Shown here piece after piece: positions 53,726 through 62,509 of a stretch of 64,000 nucleotides of DNA. Each line of letters starts with the position of its first letter. Position 1 is the stretch's first letter. Where the stretch lies: positions 1-64,000 of the forward strand of contig DASZZM010000049.1 of NCBI GenBank assembly GCA_035544895.1. Reading direction: 5' to 3'. The position numbers were made by a program, and so were the translations under genes. This stretch comes from JASLEW01 sp035544895 (GTDB taxonomy: Bacteria; Acidobacteriota; Thermoanaerobaculia; Multivoradales; UBA5704). The notes below the pieces were generated by a model. It was not told the origin of the DNA, did not search any database, and worked only from the letters and a program-made list of their open reading frames with translations.

Positions 53726-55066
53726 ATGAGCTGGGTGGGGGAGAAAGGCTTCTCACGGCGGCCGATCGTGGTGGTCGAAGACCATTTGTACCACATCGCC
53801 GAGCTGCTCGAGGCATTGTCGGCGGGGACGTCTGGAGGCGCCGCGGGAGCCGGCGAGCCTGGAAGCGGCGCGGAGGCCGGGTCCTCCGGAGGCGCTGCAG
53901 GCGGGGTCGGCGCAGAAGCCACGGGGGCCGGGCTTGCCGGCGATCTGACGGTCGTCTGTCTCGACCGCCAGGGGCCGGACACCACGCGCGCCGTCGCGGG
54001 CTGGTTGGCCGCCCATCCCGCGCTGCAGGTGGCCGCCGCGGTCGAGCCGTCCGACCTGGGCGAGCTTGGCGGTATCGGCGGCATCGGCGGCATCGAAGGC
54101 ATTGGCGGACTCGTGGCCCCGGCCTCGCGCCGCTTGCTGCCCCTCGCGCCGGAGGTCTTCACCGGCACCAACCGCTTCTGCCAGCTCGTGGCCGGCGCCC
54201 TGCGGCCGGGCGGGCTGCTGTTGCAGGACATCCAGCTCTCGACTCTCGCCTTCATTCACCCGGACCGCTGGTGGGAGTCGATCTACCTCGCCAACACCGT
54301 GCGCGGCATGTTCGCGCGGCGCCCGCCTTCCTGTCGTTTCATCTCCAACAAGCGCGGCTACCAGGCCACCTTCGGCAAGGAGCTGCTGGAGGCCGGCTTC
54401 GATCCGCGCGACGTCGCCGACAAGCGCGAGCTCGCCTCGGTGGTCGTACCCATGCTGCGCGCCTTCCGCGACCGCGAGCTCCCCTTCGCCTTGCGCGTCG
54501 TGCGCGGAGCGGAGCGTCTGGCCGCGGTCGCGGTGAGCCGCGAAGGCGACGGCGAGGAGGTGGAGAGCGAGCTCGACCTGGTAGTGTGGCACGATGCCGG
54601 CGGCGCGAGCGGCGGCTGGCCGAGCGGCGGTGCGGCGGGGTCGACCGCAGTCGGCGCGGTCGGCGCGGTCGAGCTCGCCGGCCGAGCGGTGGCGCCCGGC
54701 GACGGGACGCGGCCGGCCGCGGATGGATCGGTAGGATCCGCCCCGCGGCGGCTCTTGCTCAGGGCCGGCAGCCACGAAGCGCAAACTTGGCTGCAACTCG
54801 TCGAGGACCGCTTCGCCGGCGGCTCCGGAGTTCCCGTCCTGGCGGTGGGCGGGCGGCTGGCGCCAGCCGGGGCGGGCCGCGCCGAGATCACCAACCTCGC
54901 CGCGCGTCACATCCACACCTTGCGCCGCCGCCTGCGCGACGGCGCCGCCATCGTGACCGACCGCCACGCCTACCGCCTTTCCGGCGGCCTCCAGGTCGGG
55001 CTCGCAACCCGGCGCGTGATCGCTGGCCCGAGTTGCACTTCAACCAAACCCATTGATTCACGATAG
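53726..55066 (+). CDS. Unrecognised protein, possibly regulator-like
   Basis: 446 aa. I do not recognise the family. The N-terminus PIVVVEDHLYHIAELLEAL resembles the start of a receiver or Rossmann fold, then an Ala/Gly-rich low-complexity stretch (residues ~35-70) and another (GGIGGIGGIEGIGG) interrupt it. The middle (LVAGALRPGGLLLQDIQLST, ISNKRGYQATFGKELLEAGF) looks like a methyltransferase-type sheet. The C-terminus ARHIHTLRRRLRDGAAIVTD followed by AYRLSG has the spacing of an OmpR-like winged helix. A divergent sensor kinase lies upstream, so a role in the same signalling pathway is possible but unproven. Confidence 0.65.
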   Translation: MSWVGEKGFSRRPIVVVEDHLYHIAELLEALSAGTSGGAAGAGEPGSGAEAGSSGGAAGGVGAEATGAGLAGDLTVVCLDRQGPDTTRAVAGWLAAHPALQVAAAVEPSDLGELGGIGGIGGIEGIGGLVAPASRRLLPLAPEVFTGTNRFCQLVAGALRPGGLLLQDIQLSTLAFIHPDRWWESIYLANTVRGMFARRPPSCRFISNKRGYQATFGKELLEAGFDPRDVADKRELASVVVPMLRAFRDRELPFALRVVRGAERLAAVAVSREGDGEEVESELDLVVWHDAGGASGGWPSGGAAGSTAVGAVGAVELAGRAVAPGDGTRPAADGSVGSAPRRLLLRAGSHEAQTWLQLVEDRFAGGSGVPVLAVGGRLAPAGAGRAEITNLAARHIHTLRRRLRDGAAIVTDRHAYRLSGGLQVGLATRRVIAGPSCTSTKPIDSR

Positions 55067-55082
55067 AGAAAGGAGAATCTCA

Positions 55083-55913
55083 ATGTCGTTCATTACTGTT
55101 GGGAAGGAAAACTCCGGCGACACCGATCTCTACTATGAGGATCACGGTACCGGTAAGCCCGTCGTCCTCATCCACGGATATCCACTGAGCGGTGCTTCCT
55201 GGGAGAAGCAGGTCCCGGCGCTGCTGGCGGCAGGGCATCGCGTCGTCACCTATGACAGAAGAGGGTTCGGCGAGTCCAGCCAGCCGGCTGCGGGCTACAA
55301 CTACGACACCTTCGCCGAGGACCTGCGGAAGCTCGTGACAGATCTCAAACTACGTGACTTCGCGCTGGTCGGATTCTCGATGGGCGGTGGCGAGGTTGCG
55401 CGCTACATCGGAAAGTACGGATCAACTGGCCTGAGCAAGGCGGTCATCATCGGTGGAGTGCCACCGTTCCTCCTGAAGACGCCGGATAACCCGGAGGGCG
55501 TCGACGGCAGTGTGTTCGAAGGGATCAAGAAAGCCGTTGCGGGTGACCGGTACGCGTTCTTCGCCGAATTCTTCAAGAACTTTTACAACACAGACGTCTG
55601 GTTGGGTAAGCGCATCAGCGAACAGGCCGTCCAGGCGAGTTGGAACCTGGCAGCGGGTGCGTCTGCCACGGCCAGTCTTGCATGCGTGGCAACGTGGCTG
55701 GAAGACTTCCGTAAGGACCTGACCCACATCGACGTCCCCACGCTGGTGATTCATGGCGATGCGGACCGGATTGTGCCGATCGATGCCTCGGGATCGCGGA
55801 CCGCCAAGCTGATCAAGGGAGCCCGCCTGGTGGTGGTGAAGGATGGCCCGCACGCCATAAGCTGGACACATGCGGACGAAGTGACTCCTGAGCTGGTGAA
55901 GTTCTTGGGGTAA
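55083..55913 (+). CDS. Alpha/beta hydrolase, non-heme haloperoxidase type
   Basis: 276 aa, ATG at 55083 preceded by AAAGGAGA. VVLIHGYPLSGASWEKQ is the oxyanion strand, LVGFSMGGGEVARYIG the nucleophile elbow with Ser in GFSMGG, TLVIHGDADRIVPIDASG the Asp region and DGPHAISWTHADE the His. This is the cofactor-free chloroperoxidase/esterase group; halogenation is usually a side reaction of a perhydrolase. The gene has clearly lower GC and different codon use from its neighbours, suggesting recent transfer. It is followed by two GC-rich hairpins. Confidence 0.9.
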   Translation: MSFITVGKENSGDTDLYYEDHGTGKPVVLIHGYPLSGASWEKQVPALLAAGHRVVTYDRRGFGESSQPAAGYNYDTFAEDLRKLVTDLKLRDFALVGFSMGGGEVARYIGKYGSTGLSKAVIIGGVPPFLLKTPDNPEGVDGSVFEGIKKAVAGDRYAFFAEFFKNFYNTDVWLGKRISEQAVQASWNLAAGASATASLACVATWLEDFRKDLTHIDVPTLVIHGDADRIVPIDASGSRTAKLIKGARLVVVKDGPHAISWTHADEVTPELVKFLG

Positions 55914-55950
55914 GCGCTTTCCTACCTCTACCTCCGGCCGCCTGCGGCCG

Positions 55951-55968
55951 CGCCCGGAAGGCCGGGCG
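55951..55968 (+). terminator. Hairpin downstream of the hydrolase gene
   Basis: CGCCCGG-AAGG-CCGGGCG forms a 7-bp stem with a 4-base loop, directly after a second palindromic stem (CGGCCG-CCTG-CGGCCG at about 55935-55950). It lies 38 bp after the hydrolase stop. There is no T-run, so this is a possible rather than classical terminator. Confidence 0.4.
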
Positions 55969-56075
55969 AGGCCGAGGAATAGCCTGCCCGCCGGGCCGGC
56001 TCTAGCCTGGGCACCAGACGCGTGCCGCCCGCCGCCCTGGTCGTGGTCGTGGCCGCCGGTCCGGAGGTGCCGGAG

Positions 56076-57599
56076 ATGAGCCACCCGCTGTTCGCCAAGA
56101 AGCCGCTCGACAAGCTGCTCGCGGAAGCCGCGGGCGGCCAGCGCCTGCGCCGCGCCCTCGGCCCGGTGCAGCTCACCAGCTTGGGGATCGGCGCCGTCAT
56201 CGGCGCGGGAATCTTCGTCTCGACCGGCGCCGTGGCGCGGCAGACCGCCGGCCCGGCCCTCATGCTCTCCTACGTGGTCGCCGGACTGGTCTGCGTCTTC
56301 GCCGCCCTGTGCTACGCCGAGTTTGCCTCTATGGTGCCGGTGGCGGGTTCGGCCTACACCTACGCTTACGCCGGCCTCGGCGAGCTCTTCGCCTGGATCA
56401 TCGGCTGGGACCTGGTGCTCGAATACGCGGTCAGCGCGGCGACCGTGGCCTCGGGTTGGTCCGGCTACGCGCAGAACGTGCTCGGGATGTTCGGCTGGCG
56501 CCTGCCGGCGGCGGTCAGCGGTCCGGTCGTCGTCTACGACCCGGCGCTGGGCCGCCTGGTGGCGACCGGCTCGGTGGTCAACCTGCCCGCGGTCCTCGCC
56601 GTCGTCCTGGTTACCGCCGTCCTCGTCGTGGGCATCCGCGAAAGCGCCAGCCTCAACGCCGGCCTGGTCGCCATCAAGGTGGGCGCCGTGCTGCTGGTCA
56701 TCGCGGTCGGCGCCGCCTACGTGAACAGCCGCAACTGGCACCCCTTCGCCCCGTTCGGCCTGGCCGGCATCAACTTGTTCGGCAAGACGCTGCTCGGCCA
56801 GACCGATGCCGGCGGCCGGCCGGTCGGCATGCTGGCCGGCGCCGCGTTGGCTTTCTTCGCCTACATCGGTTTCGATTCCGTCTCCACCCAGGCGGAGGAA
56901 GCCAGGCGGCCGCAGCGCGACGTGCCGCTCGCCATCATCGTCTCGCTGGTGATCTGCACGCTGCTCTACATCGCCATGGTGGCGGTGCTCACCGGCATGG
57001 TTCCCTACCGCGAGCTCGACGTCAACGCTCCGGTGGCCGACGCCTTCCGGCGCGCCGGGCTGCGCTGGGCGCAGTTCATCGTCGCCGTGGCCGGCATCGC
57101 CGGGATCACGTCGGTGCTCCTGGTCACCATGCTCGGCCAGGCGCGCATCCTGCTTGCCATCGCCCGCGACGGCCTGCTGCCGCCGCGCTTCTTCGCCGCG
57201 GTCCACGAGCGCTTCCGCACCCCTTGGAAGGCAACTCTCGCGACCGGCGCCTTCGTCGGCGCCCTGGCCGCCTTCCTGCCCATCGGCGTGCTGCTGACAC
57301 TGGTCAACATGGGCACGCTCCTCGCCTTCGTCCTGGTGTGCGGAGCCGTTCTCGTCATGCGCCGCACCCATCCCGAGGCGGCGCGCCCCTTCCGCGCGCC
57401 GCTGGTCCCCGCCGTGCCGCTGCTCGGCATCGCGAGCTGCCTGCTGCTGATGTTCTCCCTGCCGCCCGAGAACTGGCTGCGCCTCGTCGTCTGGCTGGCG
57501 ATCGGCCTCGCCATCTACTTCGGCTACGGCCGCAGCCACAGCCACCTGGCCCGCGGGCGCGCCGGCACGACAGGACCGGCGGCGCGGACACGGCAGTAG
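56076..57599 (+). CDS. APC-family amino acid permease
   Basis: 507 aa from ATG at 56076 (GGAGGT upstream). About 12-13 membrane spans. The APC substrate loop GIGAVIGAGIFVSTGAVA follows TM1, and FFAYIGFDSVSTQAEEARRP is the conserved TM6-7 region of cationic amino-acid transporters (YfnA/CAT type). A cytoplasmic N-terminus (SHPLFAKKPLDKLLAEAAGG) fits the same subgroup. Substrate is probably an amino acid or polyamine imported with protons. Unlinked to nearby genes. Confidence 0.9.
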   Translation: MSHPLFAKKPLDKLLAEAAGGQRLRRALGPVQLTSLGIGAVIGAGIFVSTGAVARQTAGPALMLSYVVAGLVCVFAALCYAEFASMVPVAGSAYTYAYAGLGELFAWIIGWDLVLEYAVSAATVASGWSGYAQNVLGMFGWRLPAAVSGPVVVYDPALGRLVATGSVVNLPAVLAVVLVTAVLVVGIRESASLNAGLVAIKVGAVLLVIAVGAAYVNSRNWHPFAPFGLAGINLFGKTLLGQTDAGGRPVGMLAGAALAFFAYIGFDSVSTQAEEARRPQRDVPLAIIVSLVICTLLYIAMVAVLTGMVPYRELDVNAPVADAFRRAGLRWAQFIVAVAGIAGITSVLLVTMLGQARILLAIARDGLLPPRFFAAVHERFRTPWKATLATGAFVGALAAFLPIGVLLTLVNMGTLLAFVLVCGAVLVMRRTHPEAARPFRAPLVPAVPLLGIASCLLLMFSLPPENWLRLVVWLAIGLAIYFGYGRSHSHLARGRAGTTGPAARTRQ

Positions 57600-57718
57600 T
57601 GCTCACCGCCATCTGGTCTCGAATCGTTCGTTACAGGCCACTAATTGAAGTAAGAGGCCGCGGGCCGGCGCCTGCTTCCGGCGGCCGGCGCCCCGGCCCT
57701 CGAAAGGAGACCAGAGCC

Positions 57719-58087
57719 ATGATCGCCTTCCGAACCTGTCTGCCGAAGCTCCTCCTCGTCGCCTTCTTGGTGACTCTCCTCGGGGCGGTGCCTGCGCTTG
57801 CCGCCGAGGCGCCCGCCCGGACTGTTGCGCCGGACCGCGCCGCCGTCGCCGCGCCCGTGCTGCCCGGATGCGCCGCGAGCCTCGACGCGCTTGCCGACCT
57901 CGCCGGCCTGAGCGAGTCTGCGCCCGTCTGCAAGCTGGATGCCGCAAGCACCAGCGGCAGGAGGAGCTGCATCATCGGGGTGAACTGCCATGGCTACTGC
58001 AGGTGCAGCTGCAGCTTCCGGCGCGATTGCAACACCAGCGCCGACTGCGGCGGGGCGCCTTGCGACAGGTTCATCTCGTGCTGCTAG
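57719..58087 (+). CDS. Secreted Cys-rich protein of unknown function
   Basis: 122 aa, ATG at 57719 with AAAGGAGA upstream. The signal peptide is LPKLLLVAFLVTLLGAVPAL with an Ala-x-Ala cleavage region, then an Ala/Pro-rich segment. The last ~40 residues hold eleven Cys in a dense arrangement (CIIGVNCHGYCRCSCSF, then CNTSADCGGAPC and a terminal CC). The pattern suggests a disulfide-rich domain after a propeptide, or a metal-binding module. The Ser/Cys richness recalls lanthipeptides, but the Sec signal argues against cytoplasmic modification. No homologue is recognised. Confidence 0.7.
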   Translation: MIAFRTCLPKLLLVAFLVTLLGAVPALAAEAPARTVAPDRAAVAAPVLPGCAASLDALADLAGLSESAPVCKLDAASTSGRRSCIIGVNCHGYCRCSCSFRRDCNTSADCGGAPCDRFISCC

Positions 58088-58318
58088 TGCGATCACGCGC
58101 TGCCCGATTCAGCGAGAGCGCCTGAGGCCGCGGCGCACCCTCCGGTCACGCTATAGTTGCGCCTTGCCGGCGCACCTGGGGGTGGTCCATGTCCTCCCCC
58201 CTTCGCAACTCCTGAGCCCTCCGGCGTCATGTGATGCGATTCATGATCCTGCGCAAGGCCTTGGCGATATGCTTGCGGGACGGCCGGTGGCGGGAGCGCC
58301 GGCCAGGAGCCGAGCCAG

Positions 58319-58846
58319 ATGAGGCCGATCATCGCCGCCGACCTGATGAACCCGCAGCTGCTCACCGTGCGCGAGGAGATGACGGTGCGGCAGCTCGCCG
58401 CCTTCCTGCTGCGCAACCAGATCACCGGCGCGCCGGTCGAGGATGCCGCCGGCCGGCTGGTCGGCGTCGTTTCGGTCGTCGATATCGCGGAGGCCGCGGT
58501 CGGCGCCGCCGAGAGCGGCGAGGGGGGCGACGAAAGGGAAGGACCAGGCGAGCCGGCTGCCCGCTCCGCTCCCGAGTTCTTCGCCCAGGACTGGGAGGAG
58601 CAGCCCACCGTCGAGGACCTCGAGGAGATGGACGAGCTCGGCCTCGACGGCGGCGACCTGCGGGTCGCCGACATCATGACCCCGGCCATCTACTCGGTGG
58701 ACGAGGACGCCACGGTCTCCGAGGTCGCCTCGAAGCTGCTCGGGAGCCACGTCCACCGTCTTCTCGTCACCCGCGAGGGCAAGGCAGTCGGCATCGTCAC
58801 CACCTCCGACCTGCTCGGCCTGCTGGTCGACGAGAAAGAGGGCTGA
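58319..58846 (+). CDS. Two-CBS-domain protein
   Basis: 175 aa, ATG at 58319. Two CBS motifs form a Bateman module: the first at ADLMNPQLLTVREEMTVRQL through RLVGVVSVVDIAEA, the second at VADIMTPAIYSVDEDATVSE through KAVGIVTTSDLLGLL. A Glu/Gly-rich linker of ~50 residues separates them. Such stand-alone modules bind adenosine nucleotides and regulate partner proteins. No partner is evident nearby. Confidence 0.9.
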   Translation: MRPIIAADLMNPQLLTVREEMTVRQLAAFLLRNQITGAPVEDAAGRLVGVVSVVDIAEAAVGAAESGEGGDEREGPGEPAARSAPEFFAQDWEEQPTVEDLEEMDELGLDGGDLRVADIMTPAIYSVDEDATVSEVASKLLGSHVHRLLVTREGKAVGIVTTSDLLGLLVDEKEG

Positions 58847-58958
58847 GCACTCCCCACCGCCCCCCGGCAGCGCGACCAGGAAATCGTCGCGTTGCTGCTA
58901 TCGAGCCGCACAGTAAGAGATGAAGGAGTCGTGTCCCCTTCAGAAAGGAACGAGAGCG

Positions 58959-59117
58959 ATGAAGAGCAATGGCAGGAAGCTGGAGCGGATGGGCAACGAG
59001 GTCTTTCGTGGTGCCTTGCGGGGATACAAGAGGATCCCCTGCGAGCTCGACTTCCTCCTCACCGTCCCAACCGACTGCTCACCCGGAGAGAAGCGAGACG
59101 GCGACTACCCCTGCTGA
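58959..59117 (+). CDS. Small peptide of unknown function, 52 aa
   Basis: 52 aa from ATG at 58959 with AGAAAGGAA upstream; an alternative ATG at 58920 would add 13 residues. The N-terminus is basic (MKSNGRKLERMGNEVF), the middle RGYKRIPCELDFLLTVPTDC and the end GDYPC; three Cys in total, including the last residue. There is no signal peptide. A leader-like basic start and Cys at the C-terminus make a modified peptide conceivable, but there is no LNRET motif and no modification enzyme beside it. Confidence 0.5.
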   Translation: MKSNGRKLERMGNEVFRGALRGYKRIPCELDFLLTVPTDCSPGEKRDGDYPC

Positions 59118-59153
59118 GCCCGAGCCTGCCCGACTTCGCGTGCTCGAGCCGCG

Positions 59154-60326
59154 TCAGTCGAGGCTCTTGCGGAAGCGCAGCGAGGCGAGGCTGAGGAGAG
59201 TGGCGCCGATGCCGAGCATGGCGAGGGCATCGGGCCAGAGAACGGCGAGGCCGGAGCCGCGCAGGAACACGCCGCGGACGACGTTGGCATAGTAGCGCAC
59301 GGGCACCGCGTAGGTGGTGAGCTGGATGGCGCGCGGCATGTTCTCGATCGGGAAGAGCAGGCCGGAGAGGTAGATCATCGGGACCATGACGGCGAAGGCC
59401 GAAAACATCATCGCCTGCTGCTGGGTGTTGACCGCGGCCGAGACCAGCAGGCCGAGGCCCAAGGTGCTGAGCAGGTAGGGCAGGGTGAGGAGCACCAGCA
59501 CCGCCAGCGAGCCGCGCAACGGCACTCCGAACACCCAGCGCGCGACGCCGGTGACCAGCAGCAGATCGATCAGGCCGATGACCGCGAAGGGCAGGAGCTT
59601 GCCGACGATGAGCTGCCAGGGAGCGAGCGGCGTGACGATGATCTGCTCCATGGTGCCGAGCTCTTTCTCGCGTACCACCGCCATCGACGGCATGATCAGC
59701 GTCACCAGCATGAGGACCATGGCGAGCACCGCCGGGACGTAGAACCAGCGGCTCTTGAGATCGGGGTTGTACCAGACTCGCGGCACCAGCTCGACGGCGC
59801 CGCCGGCGGTTGCGGCGCGCGGGGCAGCCGCCTGCGTTGACGTCGAGAGGAGCGGCGCCGCCGGCCGTCGGCGCGCCAGCTCGGCCCCGACCTGGGCGAG
59901 GATGCGCGAGGCGTAGCCGAGACCGACTACCGCCGAGTTGGCGTCGGTGCCATCGGCCAGGACCTGTACTTTGGGCGCCCGTCCGGCGGCAACGTCCTCG
60001 CCATAGCGGCCGGGGATGACCAGCGCCACCTGGGCGCGGCCGTCCACCAGCCAGGGCTCGACCTCGCCGGAGGTGGGGACCGAGCCGGCCAGTATGAAAT
60101 AGCCCGACCCGGTGAAGCGGTCCGCCAGCGCGCGGCTCGCCGGCGTGCGGTCCTGATCGACCAGCAGGGTCGGGATGCGGTTGACGTCGGTGTTGGCGGC
60201 GTAGCCGAGCGCCAGCAGCTGGATCAGCGGACCGGCGACCAGCGCCGGGATCATCCTGCGGTCGTGACGCAGCTGGAACAGCTCCTTGACGATCACCCGC
60301 CACAGCGGGTACAGCGAGAGCGACAC
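59154..60326 (-). CDS. ABC-2 type permease (YhhJ/YbhR-like)
   Basis: 390 aa, GTG at 60326 directly after the upstream permease stop, with AAGGAGGT as RBS. The N-terminal span RMIPALVAGPLIQLLALGYA is followed by a periplasmic domain of ~140 residues and five further spans. VVREKELGTMEQIIVTPLAP is the family signature loop, and MIYLSGLLFPIENMP the conserved re-entrant region. It pairs with the permease at 60327 and the ATPase at 61469 to form a drug- or lipid-type exporter. Confidence 0.9.
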   Translation of the reverse strand: MSLSLYPLWRVIVKELFQLRHDRRMIPALVAGPLIQLLALGYAANTDVNRIPTLLVDQDRTPASRALADRFTGSGYFILAGSVPTSGEVEPWLVDGRAQVALVIPGRYGEDVAAGRAPKVQVLADGTDANSAVVGLGYASRILAQVGAELARRRPAAPLLSTSTQAAAPRAATAGGAVELVPRVWYNPDLKSRWFYVPAVLAMVLMLVTLIMPSMAVVREKELGTMEQIIVTPLAPWQLIVGKLLPFAVIGLIDLLLVTGVARWVFGVPLRGSLAVLVLLTLPYLLSTLGLGLLVSAAVNTQQQAMMFSAFAVMVPMIYLSGLLFPIENMPRAIQLTTYAVPVRYYANVVRGVFLRGSGLAVLWPDALAMLGIGATLLSLASLRFRKSLD

Positions 60327-61472
60327 TCAGACCTCCTTGCGGGTGAGCCGCGCCAGGGCGAGGCCCATCACCACCACCGCATAGACGAGCAGGAAGGTCA
60401 GGTCCTCGAGATAGGGCCGCAACCCGGCGCCCTTGAGGATCACGCCGCGCTCCACCACCAGGAAGTACCGCGCCGGCACCGCGTAGGTCAGGACGCGCAC
60501 CGCGGCGGGCATCGAGCGGATCGGGAAGATGAAGCCGGACAGCAGGATCGCCGGCAGCATCGAGGTGGAGACGCCAACCTGGAACGCCATCGCCTGGGAC
60601 CCCGACACGCTCGACACCAGCAGGCCGAAACCGAGGGCGCCGATCAGGTACACCAGGGTGGCGGCCAGGAGATCGAGATAGCTGCCGCGCACCACGACCC
60701 CGAAGAGCAGCCGTGCGGCGAGCAGGATGGTGGCGGCGGCCGCCAGCGAGATCGACAAGTAGGGGACGATCTTGCCGACCAGCAGCTCCCCCGGCGTGAG
60801 CGAGCTGACGCGCAGCTGCTCCATGGTGCCGCGCTCCTTCTCGCGCACCACCGACAGGGCGGTGGAGAGCACCGCGGTCAGCATCATGATGAAGCCGATC
60901 AGGCCCGGCACCAGGAACTGGGTCGACTTGAGCTCGGGGTTGTACCAGACGCGCGGCTGGTAATCGATCGGCAAGCCGGCGCGGTCACCGGCGCGGGCAC
61001 CGGCCGGGCGCCGCCGGGCGGCGCGCTCGACCTCGACGTCGACCTCCGCCGCCACCGCCCCGGCGTAACCCAGGATGGTCGTCGCGGTGTTGGCGTCGGC
61101 GCCGTCGAGCACCAGCTGGACACGCGCCTTGCGGCCGGCGGCAACGTCGCGGCCGTAGCTCTCGGGGATCACCAGGATGGCGGCCGCGCGGCGGCGCTGG
61201 GTGAGGCGCTCGAGATCGCCGCCGGCCGGCAGGTCGGCGACGAGGTCGAAGTAGCCCGAGTTGATGAACGCCGACGCGAGATCGCGGCTCGCGGCGCTCT
61301 TGTCGCGGTCCTCGACCGCCAGGCGGATGTGCCGCACGTCGAAGTTCACCGCGTAGCCGTAGAGCAGCAGCATCATCGTCGGCAGCCCGAGCAGCAGGGC
61401 CAGGGTGAGCGGGTCGCGGGCGGCCTGGCGGTACTCCTTGACGGCGACGGCGCGCACCTTGCCAAGCTTCAT
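60327..61472 (-). CDS. ABC-2 type permease (YbhS-like)
   Basis: 381 aa, ATG at 61472, overlapping the ATPase stop by 4 bp. Same layout as its partner: first span LTLALLLGLPTMMLLLYGYA, periplasmic domain, signature VVREKERGTMEQLRVSSLTP and ILLSGFIFPIRSMPAAVRVL. The two permeases are paralogues and probably form a heterodimer. Confidence 0.9.
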   Translation of the reverse strand: MKLGKVRAVAVKEYRQAARDPLTLALLLGLPTMMLLLYGYAVNFDVRHIRLAVEDRDKSAASRDLASAFINSGYFDLVADLPAGGDLERLTQRRRAAAILVIPESYGRDVAAGRKARVQLVLDGADANTATTILGYAGAVAAEVDVEVERAARRRPAGARAGDRAGLPIDYQPRVWYNPELKSTQFLVPGLIGFIMMLTAVLSTALSVVREKERGTMEQLRVSSLTPGELLVGKIVPYLSISLAAAATILLAARLLFGVVVRGSYLDLLAATLVYLIGALGFGLLVSSVSGSQAMAFQVGVSTSMLPAILLSGFIFPIRSMPAAVRVLTYAVPARYFLVVERGVILKGAGLRPYLEDLTFLLVYAVVVMGLALARLTRKEV

Positions 61473-62509
61473 CGCGCGTCTCCTGGAGCCGCGGCGCCGC
61501 CAGCGCCGACCGCGGCATCGGCCGCGCCGGCCGCCAGATCGGCGTTTCCCTCCGCACGGGTCTTGTCCTCGCGTTCGATCAGATGGATGAAGACGTCCTC
61601 GAGCGAGGGCACGATGCGCTCGACGGCGAACGGCGTGTTGCGGGCGCGGGTGAGCTCCTCGGCGATGCGCCGCTGTCCGTCCGCGGCGTCGGCCACTACT
61701 ACGTGCAGCCGGGTCCCGAAAACGGTTGCCTCCAGCACCCAATCCGCGGTTTCGAGCTGCCGGAGGGCGTCGAGGAAGCGCGGGCAGGTCACCTCCAGCA
61801 GTGCGCGTCCGGCGAACACCTCCTTGAGCTCGGACACGGTGCCGAGGGCGACGACGCGCCCGTCGTGCATCAGCGCGATGCGGTCGCAGCGCTCGGCCTC
61901 GTCGAGATAATGGGTCGTAACGATGATGGTCACCCCATCGCGCGCCAGGCCGTCTATCAACCCCCAGAAGCGGCGGCGCGAGATGGGGTCCACACCGCCG
62001 GTCGGCTCGTCGAGGAAGACGATCTCGGGCCGGTGCAGCAGGGCGCAACCCAGGGCAAGGCGCTGCTTCCATCCGGCGGGCAGCGAGCCGGTGAGCAAGG
62101 CTTCCTTGCCGGTCAGGTCGGCCATGCGCAGCGCCCAGGCCAGGCGCTCGGCGAGCCGCCCGCCGCGCAAGCCGTAGATGCCGCCGAAAAAACGCAGGTT
62201 CTGGATGACCGGCAGGTCGTCATAGAGGCTGAAGCGCTGAGTCATGTAGCCGATCCGCCGCTTCACCCCCTCCGGGTCGGCGGCGACGTCCACCCCCGCC
62301 ACGCGCGCCGTGCCCGCGGTGGGACGCAGCAGCCCGCAGAGCATGCGGATAGTGGTCGACTTGCCGGCGCCGTTGCTGCCCAGCAGGCCGAAAACCTCGC
62401 CGCGTCCGATGGTGAAGCTGGCCCGATCGACCGCGGTGAAGCCGCCGAAGCGCTTGACCAGCCCGTCGACCTCGACGACCGGAGCGGCGGCCTTGTCCGG
62501 CGGGCTCAT
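61469..62509 (-). CDS. ABC exporter ATPase (CcmA/YbhF-like, single ATPase domain)
   Basis: 346 aa, ATG at 62509, overlapping the TolC-family stop (ATGA). Walker A GSNGAGKSTTIRML (about 44), a degenerate signature LPAGWKQRLALGCAL that is usual for this subgroup, Walker B IVFLDEPTGGVDPISRR and switch His in IIVTTHYLDEAERCD. The C-terminal ~110 residues carry the DUF4162-like module (RIVPSLEDVFIHLIE) and an Ala/Gly-rich tail. It energises the two ABC-2 permeases. YbhF of E. coli has two ATPase domains; here there is one. Confidence 0.92.
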   Translation of the reverse strand: MSPPDKAAAPVVEVDGLVKRFGGFTAVDRASFTIGRGEVFGLLGSNGAGKSTTIRMLCGLLRPTAGTARVAGVDVAADPEGVKRRIGYMTQRFSLYDDLPVIQNLRFFGGIYGLRGGRLAERLAWALRMADLTGKEALLTGSLPAGWKQRLALGCALLHRPEIVFLDEPTGGVDPISRRRFWGLIDGLARDGVTIIVTTHYLDEAERCDRIALMHDGRVVALGTVSELKEVFAGRALLEVTCPRFLDALRQLETADWVLEATVFGTRLHVVVADAADGQRRIAEELTRARNTPFAVERIVPSLEDVFIHLIEREDKTRAEGNADLAAGAADAAVGAGGAAAPGDAR

